A DNA stretch of 23,385 bases from Prevotella sp. (GTDB lineage Bacteria; Bacteroidota; Bacteroidia; Bacteroidales; Bacteroidaceae): positions 1 to 23,385 of the forward strand of contig JAFRZC010000038.1 of the NCBI GenBank assembly GCA_017442765.1. Reading direction: 5' to 3'. The notes beneath the pieces are model-generated. The model saw nothing but the letters and a program-made list of their open reading frames with translations, was not told the origin of the DNA and did no database searches. Shown here in pieces: positions 1 through 6,828 of the stretch (the stretch's first letter is position 1; each line of letters begins with the position of its first letter). The translations under genes and the position numbers were made by a program.

Positions 1-118
1 AGTTAAGAAGTTATCGCTTCGCTCGTCCTTCGGACAGTAGTTAAGCCGTTAGTGTCTCTATAAGAGACCATAGCCCAGGTAAAACTATCGGCTTAACTTC
101 TTTAACTACTTAACTTCT
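1..118. repeat. AGTTAA-type inverted repeat, copy 1
   Basis: The window opens inside a repeat. The right arm (83-118, beginning AACTATCGGCTTAAC) is 36 bases long and identical to 21995-22030. The left part (1-50) carries the complementary units AGTTAAGAAGTTA and AGTAGTTAAGCCGTTAGT. The arms are built from a degenerate 8-9 base unit (AGAAGTTA, AGTAGTTA). The loop holds a small perfect hairpin, GTCTCT-ATA-AGAGAC. The element is cut by the window edge. I see no coding potential; its function is unknown. Confidence 0.8.
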
Positions 119-376
119 ATAACTTCAGAAAGTTGAATTAATAACATATTAAGTAAGTGAACATCTTTTATGCGTAGTTTTTTTTGTGAAGTTTTCTTAA
201 ATCGGCACCTGAAATTTTAACAGTTGTCCTTTCGGAAACGGCAGTTTTTGGTGTTCGCAGCGTTAAAAACTGTCATGTGGGCAGAAAAAGCCGTGTTTTT
301 CTTGCATTGCGTGAAAGCGTTGGAAATCATCGGGTTAAGCTCTCTTTCTGCTATTTTTGTTCCCTGCCCATTTTCC
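119..376. other. intergenic, AT-rich, no gene recognised
   Basis: The short open frames on both strands here overlap each other, match no family I recognise and run into repeat sequence, so I do not call genes. The stretch contains T-runs and the motif TTTTAAC, which also occurs close to the other two palindromic mosaic loci. Nothing else could be supported. Confidence 0.5.
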
Positions 377-485
377 GAGATATATATCTTTCGCATCTGA
401 GAGATATATGTTTCGGGTGGCGAAAGACCGTCTTTCGCCACCCGAAACATGGTTTTTTGGGAGGTGAAACATATATGTTTCGCAA
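377..485. repeat. palindromic mosaic repeat, locus 1
   Basis: Three modules lie in tandem. GAGATATATATCTTTC (377-392) is a near-palindrome. Positions 408-450 form a perfect 43-base palindrome with 21-base arms around one central C; its core is GAAAGACCGTCTTTC and its outer part ATGTTTCGGGTGGC. Positions 466-481 are the perfect 16-base palindrome GAAACATATATGTTTC. The same two module types in the same outer-inner-outer order recur at 9893-9998 and 16616-16855. No transposase lies nearby. The element may be a non-autonomous mobile repeat, a set of protein-binding sites, or an RNA hairpin; the sequence does not decide. Confidence 0.85.
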
Positions 486-616
486 CCGGCGAACTAATTT
501 TGGCCTTGTCGAAAGCCAATTTTTGGTTAATGGATGTTAATTTTCGACTTTTTCAAGCCTTTTCCCGAAAAGTACGAATTGTTAACGCCGGCATACGTGA
601 ATTAACATTCTTTATG

Positions 617-837
617 CAAGTTCCGCAAGTAATGAGGATTCTGTATAGAAACGGCCTGAACCATCGGTCACCGCCTATGGATAACGGCCTGAAGGGCCAG
701 CGAGCACTCAGCCCGGGGCACCGCCCTGGGTCGGCCCACCATGTGAAATTGCGCCCCGCTCTTCGTACCCAGGGTGATACCCTGGGCTGAGTGCTCGCTG
801 GCCCTTTAGGCCGTATTTGCACAACTTGCGAAACTTG
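617..837. repeat. REP/BIME-like double inverted repeat
   Basis: Arms 681-731 and 767-816 are inverted copies of about 50 bases with only a handful of differences and share the stretch AGGGCCAGCGAGCACTCAGC. Each arm contains its own smaller hairpin, for example CCCAGGGT-GAT-ACCCTGGG on the right. Outside them a further inverted pair flanks the element: CAAGTTCCGCAAGT (617-630) and ACTTGCGAAACTTG (824-837), with one mismatch. This architecture resembles REP sequences arranged as inverted pairs (BIMEs), which are mobilised by TnpA-REP (RAYT) enzymes. No such gene is in the window, so that link is inference. Confidence 0.75.
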
Positions 838-917
838 AAATTCTTTATTGCTCCCCCAGGTGCCACGGATAGACACGGCGAGGGGCGGACAAAACACGGA
901 ATGTAGAGTCGCGCGGC

Positions 918-2309
918 TTACATATACCCAATCCAGCGGAGGATGTCGTTCAGGTTGGCGACGACCATGAGCAGGATGAGCAGGCCGAAGCCGACATACT
1001 CGGCGCGGATGAGGAATTTCTCACTGGGCTGGCGGCCGGTAATCATCTCGTAGATGAGGAACAGCACGTGCCCGCCGTCGAGCGCGGGGATGGGCAGGAT
1101 GTTCATGAAGGCGAGGATGATGCTGAGGAAGGCGGTCATGAGCCAGAACAGGTGCCAGTCCCACGTCGGGGGGAAGAGGCTGCCGATGGTGCCGAAGCCC
1201 CCGAGGCTCTTCGCGCCGTCGGCGGTGAAGACGTATTTCAGGTCGCGCACATAGCCGCCCAGCACGTTCCAGCCGTATGCCATACCGGCGGGAAGGCTCT
1301 CAAAGAAACCATACGACCGGTGCTCGGGCGTGTAGAGCGAGGCGATGCTCTTCACATAGAAGCCCACCTGCAGGTCGTCGCCAAGCGTGGCGGTCTGCGT
1401 GATGCGGGCGGTGTCGCCGGCATGGGCGAAGGTGATGACGGCCTTACGCGCCGCCAGGCTGTCGGCATGGGTCTTAGCTGCGGCAAGCATGTCCTGCATG
1501 CGTCCGATCTCGTTGGTGAACTCGTTGTAGGAGTCTATATTTTTCCCGTTCAGGGCTATCAGCGAGTCGCCCGCGGCAAGTCCGATCTTCTGGGCGATGG
1601 AGCCTTCCATGATGCTGTCGATGCGTGCAGGGATGAACGGACGCACAAACTGCGGCGTGCTCTTGAGCATGTCGAGGTAGTTGATGTCACCGGGGAGCTT
1701 CACGGTCATCGGCTTGCCGTTGCGGATGATATTGGCCTCGTAGGCGGTCGAGAGGTCGCGATAGAGGTCGGCACCGAACTCCTTGAACTCGCCCTTTTCG
1801 GTTCCTACGAGGATGTCGCCGTCGTGGAAGCCGAGCGCCTTGGCCTCCTGGTTGAACTTCATACCGAGCGTCATGTCCTTCGGACGGATGAAGTCGTCGC
1901 CCCAGGTGAAGAGGCACATGGCATAGATGAACAGCGCGAGCAGGAAGTTCACGAGCACACCGCCAATCATGATGAGCAGCCGCTGCCAGGCGGGCTTGGC
2001 GCGGAATTCCCACTGCTGTACGGGCTGCTTCATCTGCTCGGTGTCGAACGACTCGTCGATCATGCCCGCAATCTTGCAGTAGCCGCCCAGCGGCAGCCAG
2101 CCCACGCCATATTGCGTGTCGCTCTTCTTGGGCTTCCACTTGAACAGGCTCCCGTCCCATTTCCAGATGCTGGGATCGAAGAACAGATAGAACTTCTCTA
2201 CGCGAACGCCGAAAAGTTTTGAGAAAAAGAAATGTCCGCCCTCATGCAACAGCACGAGCAGCGAAATGGCCAGTACGAACTGGAGCAGTCTAATCAAAAA
2301 TATTTCCAT
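918..2309 (-). CDS. rseP: site-2 zinc metalloprotease RseP
   Basis: This is an inner-membrane intramembrane protease of the RseP/S2P (M50) family, which cleaves membrane-anchored substrates such as anti-sigma factors. The protein has 463 residues. The zinc site HEGGH lies at residues 22-26 in the first membrane segment, and the second metal-ligand motif LDGGH at 410-414 near the C terminus. A PDZ-like stretch (EGSIAQKIGLAAGDSL) lies around residues 234-270, and hydrophobic segments occur near 110-135, 385-410 and 440-455. In Bacteroidales this gene normally follows dxr; here a toxin-antitoxin pair separates them, so it probably needs its own promoter or readthrough. I saw no clear promoter box just upstream. 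The start is the first ATG before the conserved hydrophobic N terminus. Confidence 0.95.
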   Translation of the reverse strand: MEIFLIRLLQFVLAISLLVLLHEGGHFFFSKLFGVRVEKFYLFFDPSIWKWDGSLFKWKPKKSDTQYGVGWLPLGGYCKIAGMIDESFDTEQMKQPVQQWEFRAKPAWQRLLIMIGGVLVNFLLALFIYAMCLFTWGDDFIRPKDMTLGMKFNQEAKALGFHDGDILVGTEKGEFKEFGADLYRDLSTAYEANIIRNGKPMTVKLPGDINYLDMLKSTPQFVRPFIPARIDSIMEGSIAQKIGLAAGDSLIALNGKNIDSYNEFTNEIGRMQDMLAAAKTHADSLAARKAVITFAHAGDTARITQTATLGDDLQVGFYVKSIASLYTPEHRSYGFFESLPAGMAYGWNVLGGYVRDLKYVFTADGAKSLGGFGTIGSLFPPTWDWHLFWLMTAFLSIILAFMNILPIPALDGGHVLFLIYEMITGRQPSEKFLIRAEYVGFGLLILLMVVANLNDILRWIGYM

Positions 2310-2317
2310 TTTATAGG

Positions 2318-2373
2318 AGTTAATTTTAGAAGTTAAAGAAGTTAAGTAGTTAAAGGAGTTAAGACGATAGTTT
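2318..2373. repeat. AGTTAA-type repeat, single arm, copy 2
   Basis: The arm contains the units AGAAGTTA, AAGAAGTTA, AGTAGTTA and AAGGAGTTA and ends in AAGACGATAGTT. It corresponds to one arm of the elements at 1-118 and 21903-22030, whose arms end in AAGCCGATAGTT when read in this direction. No partner arm is present, so this looks like a half element. Confidence 0.7.
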
Positions 2374-2402
2374 TTTACAACTGGTTCGCCGCATCCCTAC
2401 AA

Positions 2403-2437
2403 CACTAAACACTAAACACTAAACGCTAAACATTAAA
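2403..2437. repeat. CACTAAA heptamer tandem array (5 units)
   Basis: Three exact CACTAAA units are followed by CGCTAAA and CATTAAA. The array runs into the 3' end of the antitoxin gene and supplies its stop codon. Two more CACTAAA units occur at 6202-6215 between murA and the DUF4290 gene, so the heptamer is a recurrent gene-end repeat in this genome. Confidence 0.8.
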
Positions 2438-2770
2438 TAATAAACAAAACAACACATACGACCCTACAACCAGTGAGAACTTCAAGCCCAAAGCGTTGGA
2501 AATGAGCATAAATGTAGAGAGCTGCATATCGGTCTGGCCTTGTTCCAGAGCCGAGATGTATTCACGCTTCTTTCCGATGCGCTCGCCCAATTCCTTTTGG
2601 GTGATTTTCTGGCGTTTGCGCTCGTCACGGAGCAATTCGGCATAATACCAGGCCTCGGCCTTGGCCTCAAACTCCTTACGAGACGGTGAACCGACAGGAC
2701 CGTACTTTTCTGTCAAACGATCGTCTATTTGGGGCAATTTAGCCCATTTTTCTTCACTAATTTTGATCAT
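2426..2770 (-). CDS. XRE-type antitoxin, HigA-like
   Basis: A 114-residue DNA-binding protein with a helix-turn-helix of the XRE family at about residues 55-105 (KITQKELGERIGKKREYISALEQGQ). It is the likely antitoxin and autorepressor of the toxin gene immediately upstream; the genes overlap by four bases (ATGA), and toxin-before-antitoxin is the HigBA order. The N-terminal half (ISEEKWAKLPQIDDRLTEKYG) resembles the acidic arm that in such families contacts the toxin. The last roughly 10 residues (VLFCLLFNV) are unusually hydrophobic for an antitoxin and are encoded in part by the CACTAAA repeat array, so the native C terminus may have been replaced. The sequence is AT-richer than the neighbouring operon. 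Confidence 0.85.
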   Translation of the reverse strand: MIKISEEKWAKLPQIDDRLTEKYGPVGSPSRKEFEAKAEAWYYAELLRDERKRQKITQKELGERIGKKREYISALEQGQTDMQLSTFMLISNALGLKFSLVVGSYVLFCLLFNV

Positions 2771-3120
2771 AAACTATCCTCCCATTCTTTTAATACTCGT
2801 TCTGCTTTTTTAATTTCTGCATGATATTGTTTTGAACTCTTTTCTACAAAGGAATTGAGCATTACCATTCGCTTACATTCTATGAAGCTTTTTGCATCAA
2901 TGGCAAAGAGCACTGTTCTATACTGATTGTTCCCCAATGACACACGCATCTCATAGAACTCTGTTTTTTCCAAATGTTTGACGAATTTTGTACTAACGAC
3001 ATATTTGGTGAACATTATTTCAAATACATAGTCGTATTTTTCCCTTACTTTCTGGGGTAATCCTTGATAGTATTTTTCAAATTCTTTTGTATATGTCGCT
3101 TGTCTTATTCTATCTTTCAT
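2767..3120 (-). CDS. RelE/HigB-family toxin (Gp49-like)
   Basis: A 117-residue protein whose pattern fits the RelE/ParE superfamily, Gp49/HigB-like branch: a helical N terminus (YTKEFEKYYQGLPQKVREKYDYVFEIM), then KFVKHLEKTEFYEMRVSLGNNQYRTVLFAID, with the strand-turn-strand typical of ribosome-dependent mRNA interferases (FYEMRV, YRTVLF). Toxins of this family usually cleave mRNA in the ribosome; that activity is inferred here. The gene is the first of a two-gene operon, has its own promoter and operator-like palindrome just upstream, and stands between dxr and rseP, which suggests insertion into an older operon. Confidence 0.85.
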   Translation of the reverse strand: MKDRIRQATYTKEFEKYYQGLPQKVREKYDYVFEIMFTKYVVSTKFVKHLEKTEFYEMRVSLGNNQYRTVLFAIDAKSFIECKRMVMLNSFVEKSSKQYHAEIKKAERVLKEWEDSL

Positions 3121-3124
3121 GGCG

Positions 3125-3163
3125 CGAAAGTAATATATTTATTCCATTCCGCCAAATATTTGG
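3125..3163 (-). promoter_or_regulatory. toxin-antitoxin promoter with palindromic operator
   Basis: Read on the minus strand, TTTG (3153-3156) is followed after exactly 20 bases by TACTTTCG (3125-3132), a 7 of 8 match to the Bacteroidota -7 box TAnnTTTG. The -33 box lies inside a perfect 12-base palindrome CCAAATATTTGG (3152-3163), well placed for autorepression by the XRE antitoxin. The -7 box ends 5 bases before the toxin start codon, so the message would be nearly leaderless. Confidence 0.65.
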
Positions 3164-3218
3164 AAGAATTTTCTTACAAAATACTTGTTTTTTATAGTTT
3201 TTAAGGGGGGAATGAAAC

Positions 3219-4373
3219 CTATTCTATCATCTCTTGTGCGATTTTGCGGGCTTCGCGGTCGGTCTGGAAGTATTCGTCGAGAGACGAGGGGTGGGGGATG
3301 AAGGCGGTGCGTTGCATGGTCGTCTCAATAATCTCGGCCATAGCCCTGAAGCTACATTGGTCACGGCGGAAGGCATCGTTGACCACCTCGTTGGCCGCGT
3401 TAAGGATGCACGGCATGTTGCCGCCTTGCCGCATGGCCTCGAATGCCAGACCGAGACAGCGGAACTTCTTGATGTCGGGCTCGAAGAACTCCAACGGCTG
3501 ACGGAACAGGTCGAGGCGCTCGCCCTGTAGCGGCAGCCGGTCGGGATAAGTGAAGGCATATTGGATGGGCAGGTGCATGTCGGGCACGCCCAGCTGCGCC
3601 TTCACGCCGCCATCGACAAACTGCACTGCCGAATGTACGATGCTCTGCGGATGGATCAATACCTGTATCTTCTCAACGGGAACACCAAAGAGCCACTTGG
3701 CCTCTATCACCTCGAAACCCTTGTTCATCAGTGTCGCCGAGTCGATGGTTATCTTTGCGCCCATGTCCCATGTGGGATGGCGGAGCGCATCGGCAGCCGT
3801 CACGTTGTCGAGCTCGGCATCAGACATCTTACGGAACGGACCGCCCGAACAGGTGAGCAGTATCTTCTCAATCTCGTTGTCGCCCTCGCCGACGATGGAC
3901 TGGAAGATGGCGGAGTGCTCGCTATCGACGGGCAGGATGGGAACACGATGTTCCTGAGCCAACTGACAGATGAGTTCGCCTGCCACCACAAGAGTCTCTT
4001 TGTTCGCCAGACAAATCTTCTTTCGCGCCTTGATGGCGTGAACGGTCGGCGACAAACCCGAGAAACCGACCATCGCCGTGAGTACCATGTCGATGGGGGC
4101 GGCCTCGACAATCTGGTCGAGTGCGTCACTGCCGGCATAGATCTTGATGTCGGGAAGGTCGGCAAGTGCCTCGCAGAGCGGTTTGTAGTATTGCTCGTCG
4201 GCTATCACGACAGCGGCAGGGCGGAACTGTCGCGCCTGTTCGGCCAGCAGTTCCCACCGGCGGTTGGCTGTCAGCGCATAGACCTCGAAGCGGTCGCTGT
4301 GCTGCGCAATCACGTCGAGTGCCTGTGTGCCGATAGAGCCTGTTGAGCCGAGAATACAGATTTGCTGTTTCAT
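3219..4373 (-). CDS. dxr: 1-deoxy-D-xylulose 5-phosphate reductoisomerase
   Basis: This enzyme converts 1-deoxy-D-xylulose 5-phosphate to 2-C-methyl-D-erythritol 4-phosphate using NADPH, the first committed step of the non-mevalonate isoprenoid pathway, and is the target of fosmidomycin. The protein has 384 residues, normal for the family. The NADPH-binding GSTGSIG is at residues 9-15. Downstream are LANKETLVVAGELI, the metal and substrate motif LPVDSEHSAIFQ, ATLMNKGFEVIEAKWLF and HPQSIVHSAVQF. The start is set by the four-base overlap with rimM. It follows murA and rimM in a tight minus-strand operon. Confidence 0.97.
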   Translation of the reverse strand: MKQQICILGSTGSIGTQALDVIAQHSDRFEVYALTANRRWELLAEQARQFRPAAVVIADEQYYKPLCEALADLPDIKIYAGSDALDQIVEAAPIDMVLTAMVGFSGLSPTVHAIKARKKICLANKETLVVAGELICQLAQEHRVPILPVDSEHSAIFQSIVGEGDNEIEKILLTCSGGPFRKMSDAELDNVTAADALRHPTWDMGAKITIDSATLMNKGFEVIEAKWLFGVPVEKIQVLIHPQSIVHSAVQFVDGGVKAQLGVPDMHLPIQYAFTYPDRLPLQGERLDLFRQPLEFFEPDIKKFRCLGLAFEAMRQGGNMPCILNAANEVVNDAFRRDQCSFRAMAEIIETTMQRTAFIPHPSSLDEYFQTDREARKIAQEMIE

Positions 4374-4894
4374 AATTCCAATAATCCTTCTGGCAGGTGT
4401 ATGGTAATGATGCGTCTGGCGACATCGACCTTCTCAATGAGCTCGTCAGGAGCTGGTATCAGTACGTTGCCGCCATCGGGAGTGTTGACTTGAAAAAGGG
4501 TGTTGAGGGTGGAGTCGTCAACCGACTGGATTGTCCCGACGGTCGTGCCGGTCTGTGCATCGACGAGCATGAACCCCGTGAGCTGTGCCCATGAACTGAT
4601 ACTATCACCTTCGTCGTCGGTCATCGCACGCAGGAAATACACCTCGCAATGCGTCAGTCGGCGGGCTTCCCCGGTCGTGTTGATGTCGCAAAACTTCACC
4701 AGGGCAGTCTCATCACTGCGGAAACGATACTCCTCCATGTAGAACGGCACAAGGATGCCGTCAATGTCGAGCACGAGGAAGTCGGCCTCTACACGGTCAA
4801 AGACATCGTCGGTGAAGTGAAACGTCACCTCACCCTTTACGCCGTGCGGCTTGCCGATACGGCCTATCCGATAGACTTCTTCCTTTCGTATCAT
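4370..4894 (-). CDS. rimM: 16S rRNA processing protein RimM
   Basis: RimM is a ribosome maturation factor that binds ribosomal protein S19 and helps assemble the 30S head. The protein has 174 residues, normal length. The N-terminal RimM barrel shows the signature IGRIGKPHGVKGEVTFHFTD (residues 11-30), and the C-terminal PRC-barrel part runs from about residue 100 (LTGFMLVDAQTGTTVGTIQSV) to the end (LIPAPDELIEKVDVARRIIT). It overlaps murA and dxr by four bases on each side, so the three are translationally coupled. Confidence 0.95.
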   Translation of the reverse strand: MIRKEEVYRIGRIGKPHGVKGEVTFHFTDDVFDRVEADFLVLDIDGILVPFYMEEYRFRSDETALVKFCDINTTGEARRLTHCEVYFLRAMTDDEGDSISSWAQLTGFMLVDAQTGTTVGTIQSVDDSTLNTLFQVNTPDGGNVLIPAPDELIEKVDVARRIITIHLPEGLLEL

Positions 4895-6204
4895 TTTTCG
4901 CGTGTAATCTTTGCGCCAAGGGCATTGAGCCGGTGCTCAATGTCTTCGTAGCCTCGGTCAATCTGGGCGATATTGGCTATGCGGCTGATGCCGTTTGCCG
5001 ACAATGCGGCGATGAGCAGGGCGATGCCAGCGCGGATGTCAGGACTTGTCATTCGCCCTGCACGCAGTTTTTTCTTTCTGTCCTGTCCGACGACGACGGC
5101 CCTATGCGGGTCGCAGAGGATGATCTGTGCTCCCATGTCGATGAGCTTATCAACAAAGAACAGACGGCTCTCAAACATCTTCTGATGGATGAGCACCGAC
5201 CCTCGGGCCTGTGTGGCCACGACGAGCAGCACCGAGAGCAGGTCGGGCGTGAGCCCGGGCCAGGGTGCGTCGGCCAGGGTCATGATGGTGCCGTCGATGA
5301 ATGACTCTACGGCATAGTGTGGCTGACGTGGAATATAGAGGTCGTCGCCCTCCTCCTTTATCTTGATGCCCAGCCGGCGGAAAGCGTCGGGTATCGGGCC
5401 GAGATGTCGCAGTGCCACGTTCTTGATGCGGATGCCGTCGCCAATCATTGCCGCCATGCCGATGAACGAGCCTACCTCAATCATGTCGGGCAACACGCGG
5501 TGACTGGCTCCGTGCAGCGATTTCACACCGACGATGGTCAGCAGGTTCGAGGCAATGCCGGAGATTTGCGCGCCCATCTGGTTGAGCAGATGGCAGAGCT
5601 GTTGCACGTAAGGCTCGCAGGCGGCGTTGTAGATGGTCGTCGTGCCTTCGGCCAGCACAGCAGCCATGACGACGTTGGCGGTTCCCGTTACCGAAGCCTC
5701 GTCGAGCAGGATATAGCTGCCCTTGAGTCGTTTGGCCTGAATCTGATAGACGTTGCGCTCCTCCTCGTGAACGAAATTCGCCCCGAGCTGTTTGAAACCG
5801 AGGAAATGAGTATCCAGTCGCCGCCGTCCTATCTTGTCGCCGCCGGGTTTGGCAATGGTAGCCTTTCCAAAGCGACCGAGCAATGGTCCGAACATCAGTA
5901 CCGACCCGCGCAGCGAGGAGCATTTCCTCACGAATTCGAGACTGTCGAGATAGGTTAGGTTGAGCTCATCGGCTTGAAAGGTGTAGTCGTTGCGGCTGTG
6001 GCGCGTCACCTTTACGCCGATGTCGCGCAGCAGCCGGATGAGGTTGTTCACGTCCAAGATGTCGGGCACATTCTCTATGCGTACGGGCTCACTGGTGAGC
6101 AACGTGGCGCAGATGACCTCCAGTGCCTCGTTCTTCGCGCCCTGCGGTGTTATCTCTCCGCTGAGCAGATGGCCGCCCTCGATAACAAATGATTCCATAG
6201 TCAC
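4891..6204 (-). CDS. murA: UDP-N-acetylglucosamine 1-carboxyvinyltransferase, Asp-type
   Basis: MurA transfers enolpyruvate from PEP to UDP-GlcNAc, the first committed step of peptidoglycan synthesis, in the cytoplasm. The protein has 437 residues in two EPSP-synthase-like domains. The N terminus has ITPQGAKNEALEVICATLL. The loop that normally reads GGCxIGxRPxDxH reads GGDKIGRRRLDTH here, with Asp123 at the position of the catalytic and fosfomycin-reactive Cys. An Asp at this site is known in other bacteria to keep activity and give fosfomycin insensitivity. The start may be the ATG at 6204 or 6198 (MESF...), two codons later. The upstream DUF4290 gene ends 12 bases away. Confidence 0.96.
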   Translation of the reverse strand: MTMESFVIEGGHLLSGEITPQGAKNEALEVICATLLTSEPVRIENVPDILDVNNLIRLLRDIGVKVTRHSRNDYTFQADELNLTYLDSLEFVRKCSSLRGSVLMFGPLLGRFGKATIAKPGGDKIGRRRLDTHFLGFKQLGANFVHEEERNVYQIQAKRLKGSYILLDEASVTGTANVVMAAVLAEGTTTIYNAACEPYVQQLCHLLNQMGAQISGIASNLLTIVGVKSLHGASHRVLPDMIEVGSFIGMAAMIGDGIRIKNVALRHLGPIPDAFRRLGIKIKEEGDDLYIPRQPHYAVESFIDGTIMTLADAPWPGLTPDLLSVLLVVATQARGSVLIHQKMFESRLFFVDKLIDMGAQIILCDPHRAVVVGQDRKKKLRAGRMTSPDIRAGIALLIAALSANGISRIANIAQIDRGYEDIEHRLNALGAKITREK

Positions 6205-6216
6205 TAAACACTAAAC

Positions 6217-6804
6217 CTATTTTCTCTTGCGTCTGCCTTCCCGTCCTGCTTTCCGCTCGAAGCGGAAAGAGTCGAGGTCGAGTTGTACCTTGCCGTCGGT
6301 ATAGCGCGCCAGATCGTCGGCCACTTTCTCGTTGTCAACGGAGCCGTGTCCCCACTGTGCCAGATTGCGTTTCATCTGATTGGCTGTAACGCGGATGAGC
6401 TCATTGCGCTCGGAACCGTCGGGCATGGTCTTCAGCTTCTCGAAGATCTCAAACATCATGCTTCCGTAGTGGCGCACGGGAATATCCTTCATCGGGTAGG
6501 GCATCGGATCGGGCTTCTTGGCGATTTTCACGGCTTCCGTCACGTCGTAGGGATAATCGATGTCGAGACGAAACCCGCTCATCAGTGCCAGATGGTCCCA
6601 TAGCTTTTGCTCAAAGCGTTCGTTGTCTCCGTTCTGGGGCACCATGCGTCGCATAATCTCGATGATGGTCTCGGCGCAACGCTGCCGCTCCGCACGGTCA
6701 GGGATGTTCACGGCATGGCTCACCATGCTCTGAATCTCTCTTCCATATTCGGGAAGCACCAGATGCTCCCGCTGAGTGTTGTAATCAAGTCCTTCTATAT
6801 TCAT
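6217..6804 (-). CDS. DUF4290 family protein
   Basis: A 195-residue protein that I recognise as the Bacteroidota-specific family DUF4290, from its N terminus (GLDYNTQREHLVLPEYGREIQSMV) and the central GDNERFEQKLWDHLALMSGF and PVRHYGSMM. Its function is unknown. There is no signal peptide or membrane segment, so it is probably cytoplasmic and mainly helical. The C terminus is a basic tail (ERKAGREGRRKRK) that could bind nucleic acid; this is speculation. It lies between tsaB and murA, with gaps of 24 and 12 bases, and is presumably co-transcribed with them. Confidence 0.88.
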   Translation of the reverse strand: MNIEGLDYNTQREHLVLPEYGREIQSMVSHAVNIPDRAERQRCAETIIEIMRRMVPQNGDNERFEQKLWDHLALMSGFRLDIDYPYDVTEAVKIAKKPDPMPYPMKDIPVRHYGSMMFEIFEKLKTMPDGSERNELIRVTANQMKRNLAQWGHGSVDNEKVADDLARYTDGKVQLDLDSFRFERKAGREGRRKRK

Positions 6805-6828
6805 ATTTAGTTGACTGTTATAGTTTTC

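Noticed and set aside
449..790. Open frame across the repeats in the first kilobase
   Set aside because: It runs through a palindromic mosaic and a REP-like arm, so the frame is a by-product of repeat sequence.
1068..2222. Long plus-strand open frame opposite rseP
   Set aside because: It is antisense to a clear rseP with all motifs; its translation is low in hydrophobic order, rich in His, Glu, Ala and Gly, and matches no family. High-GC codon use creates such shadows.
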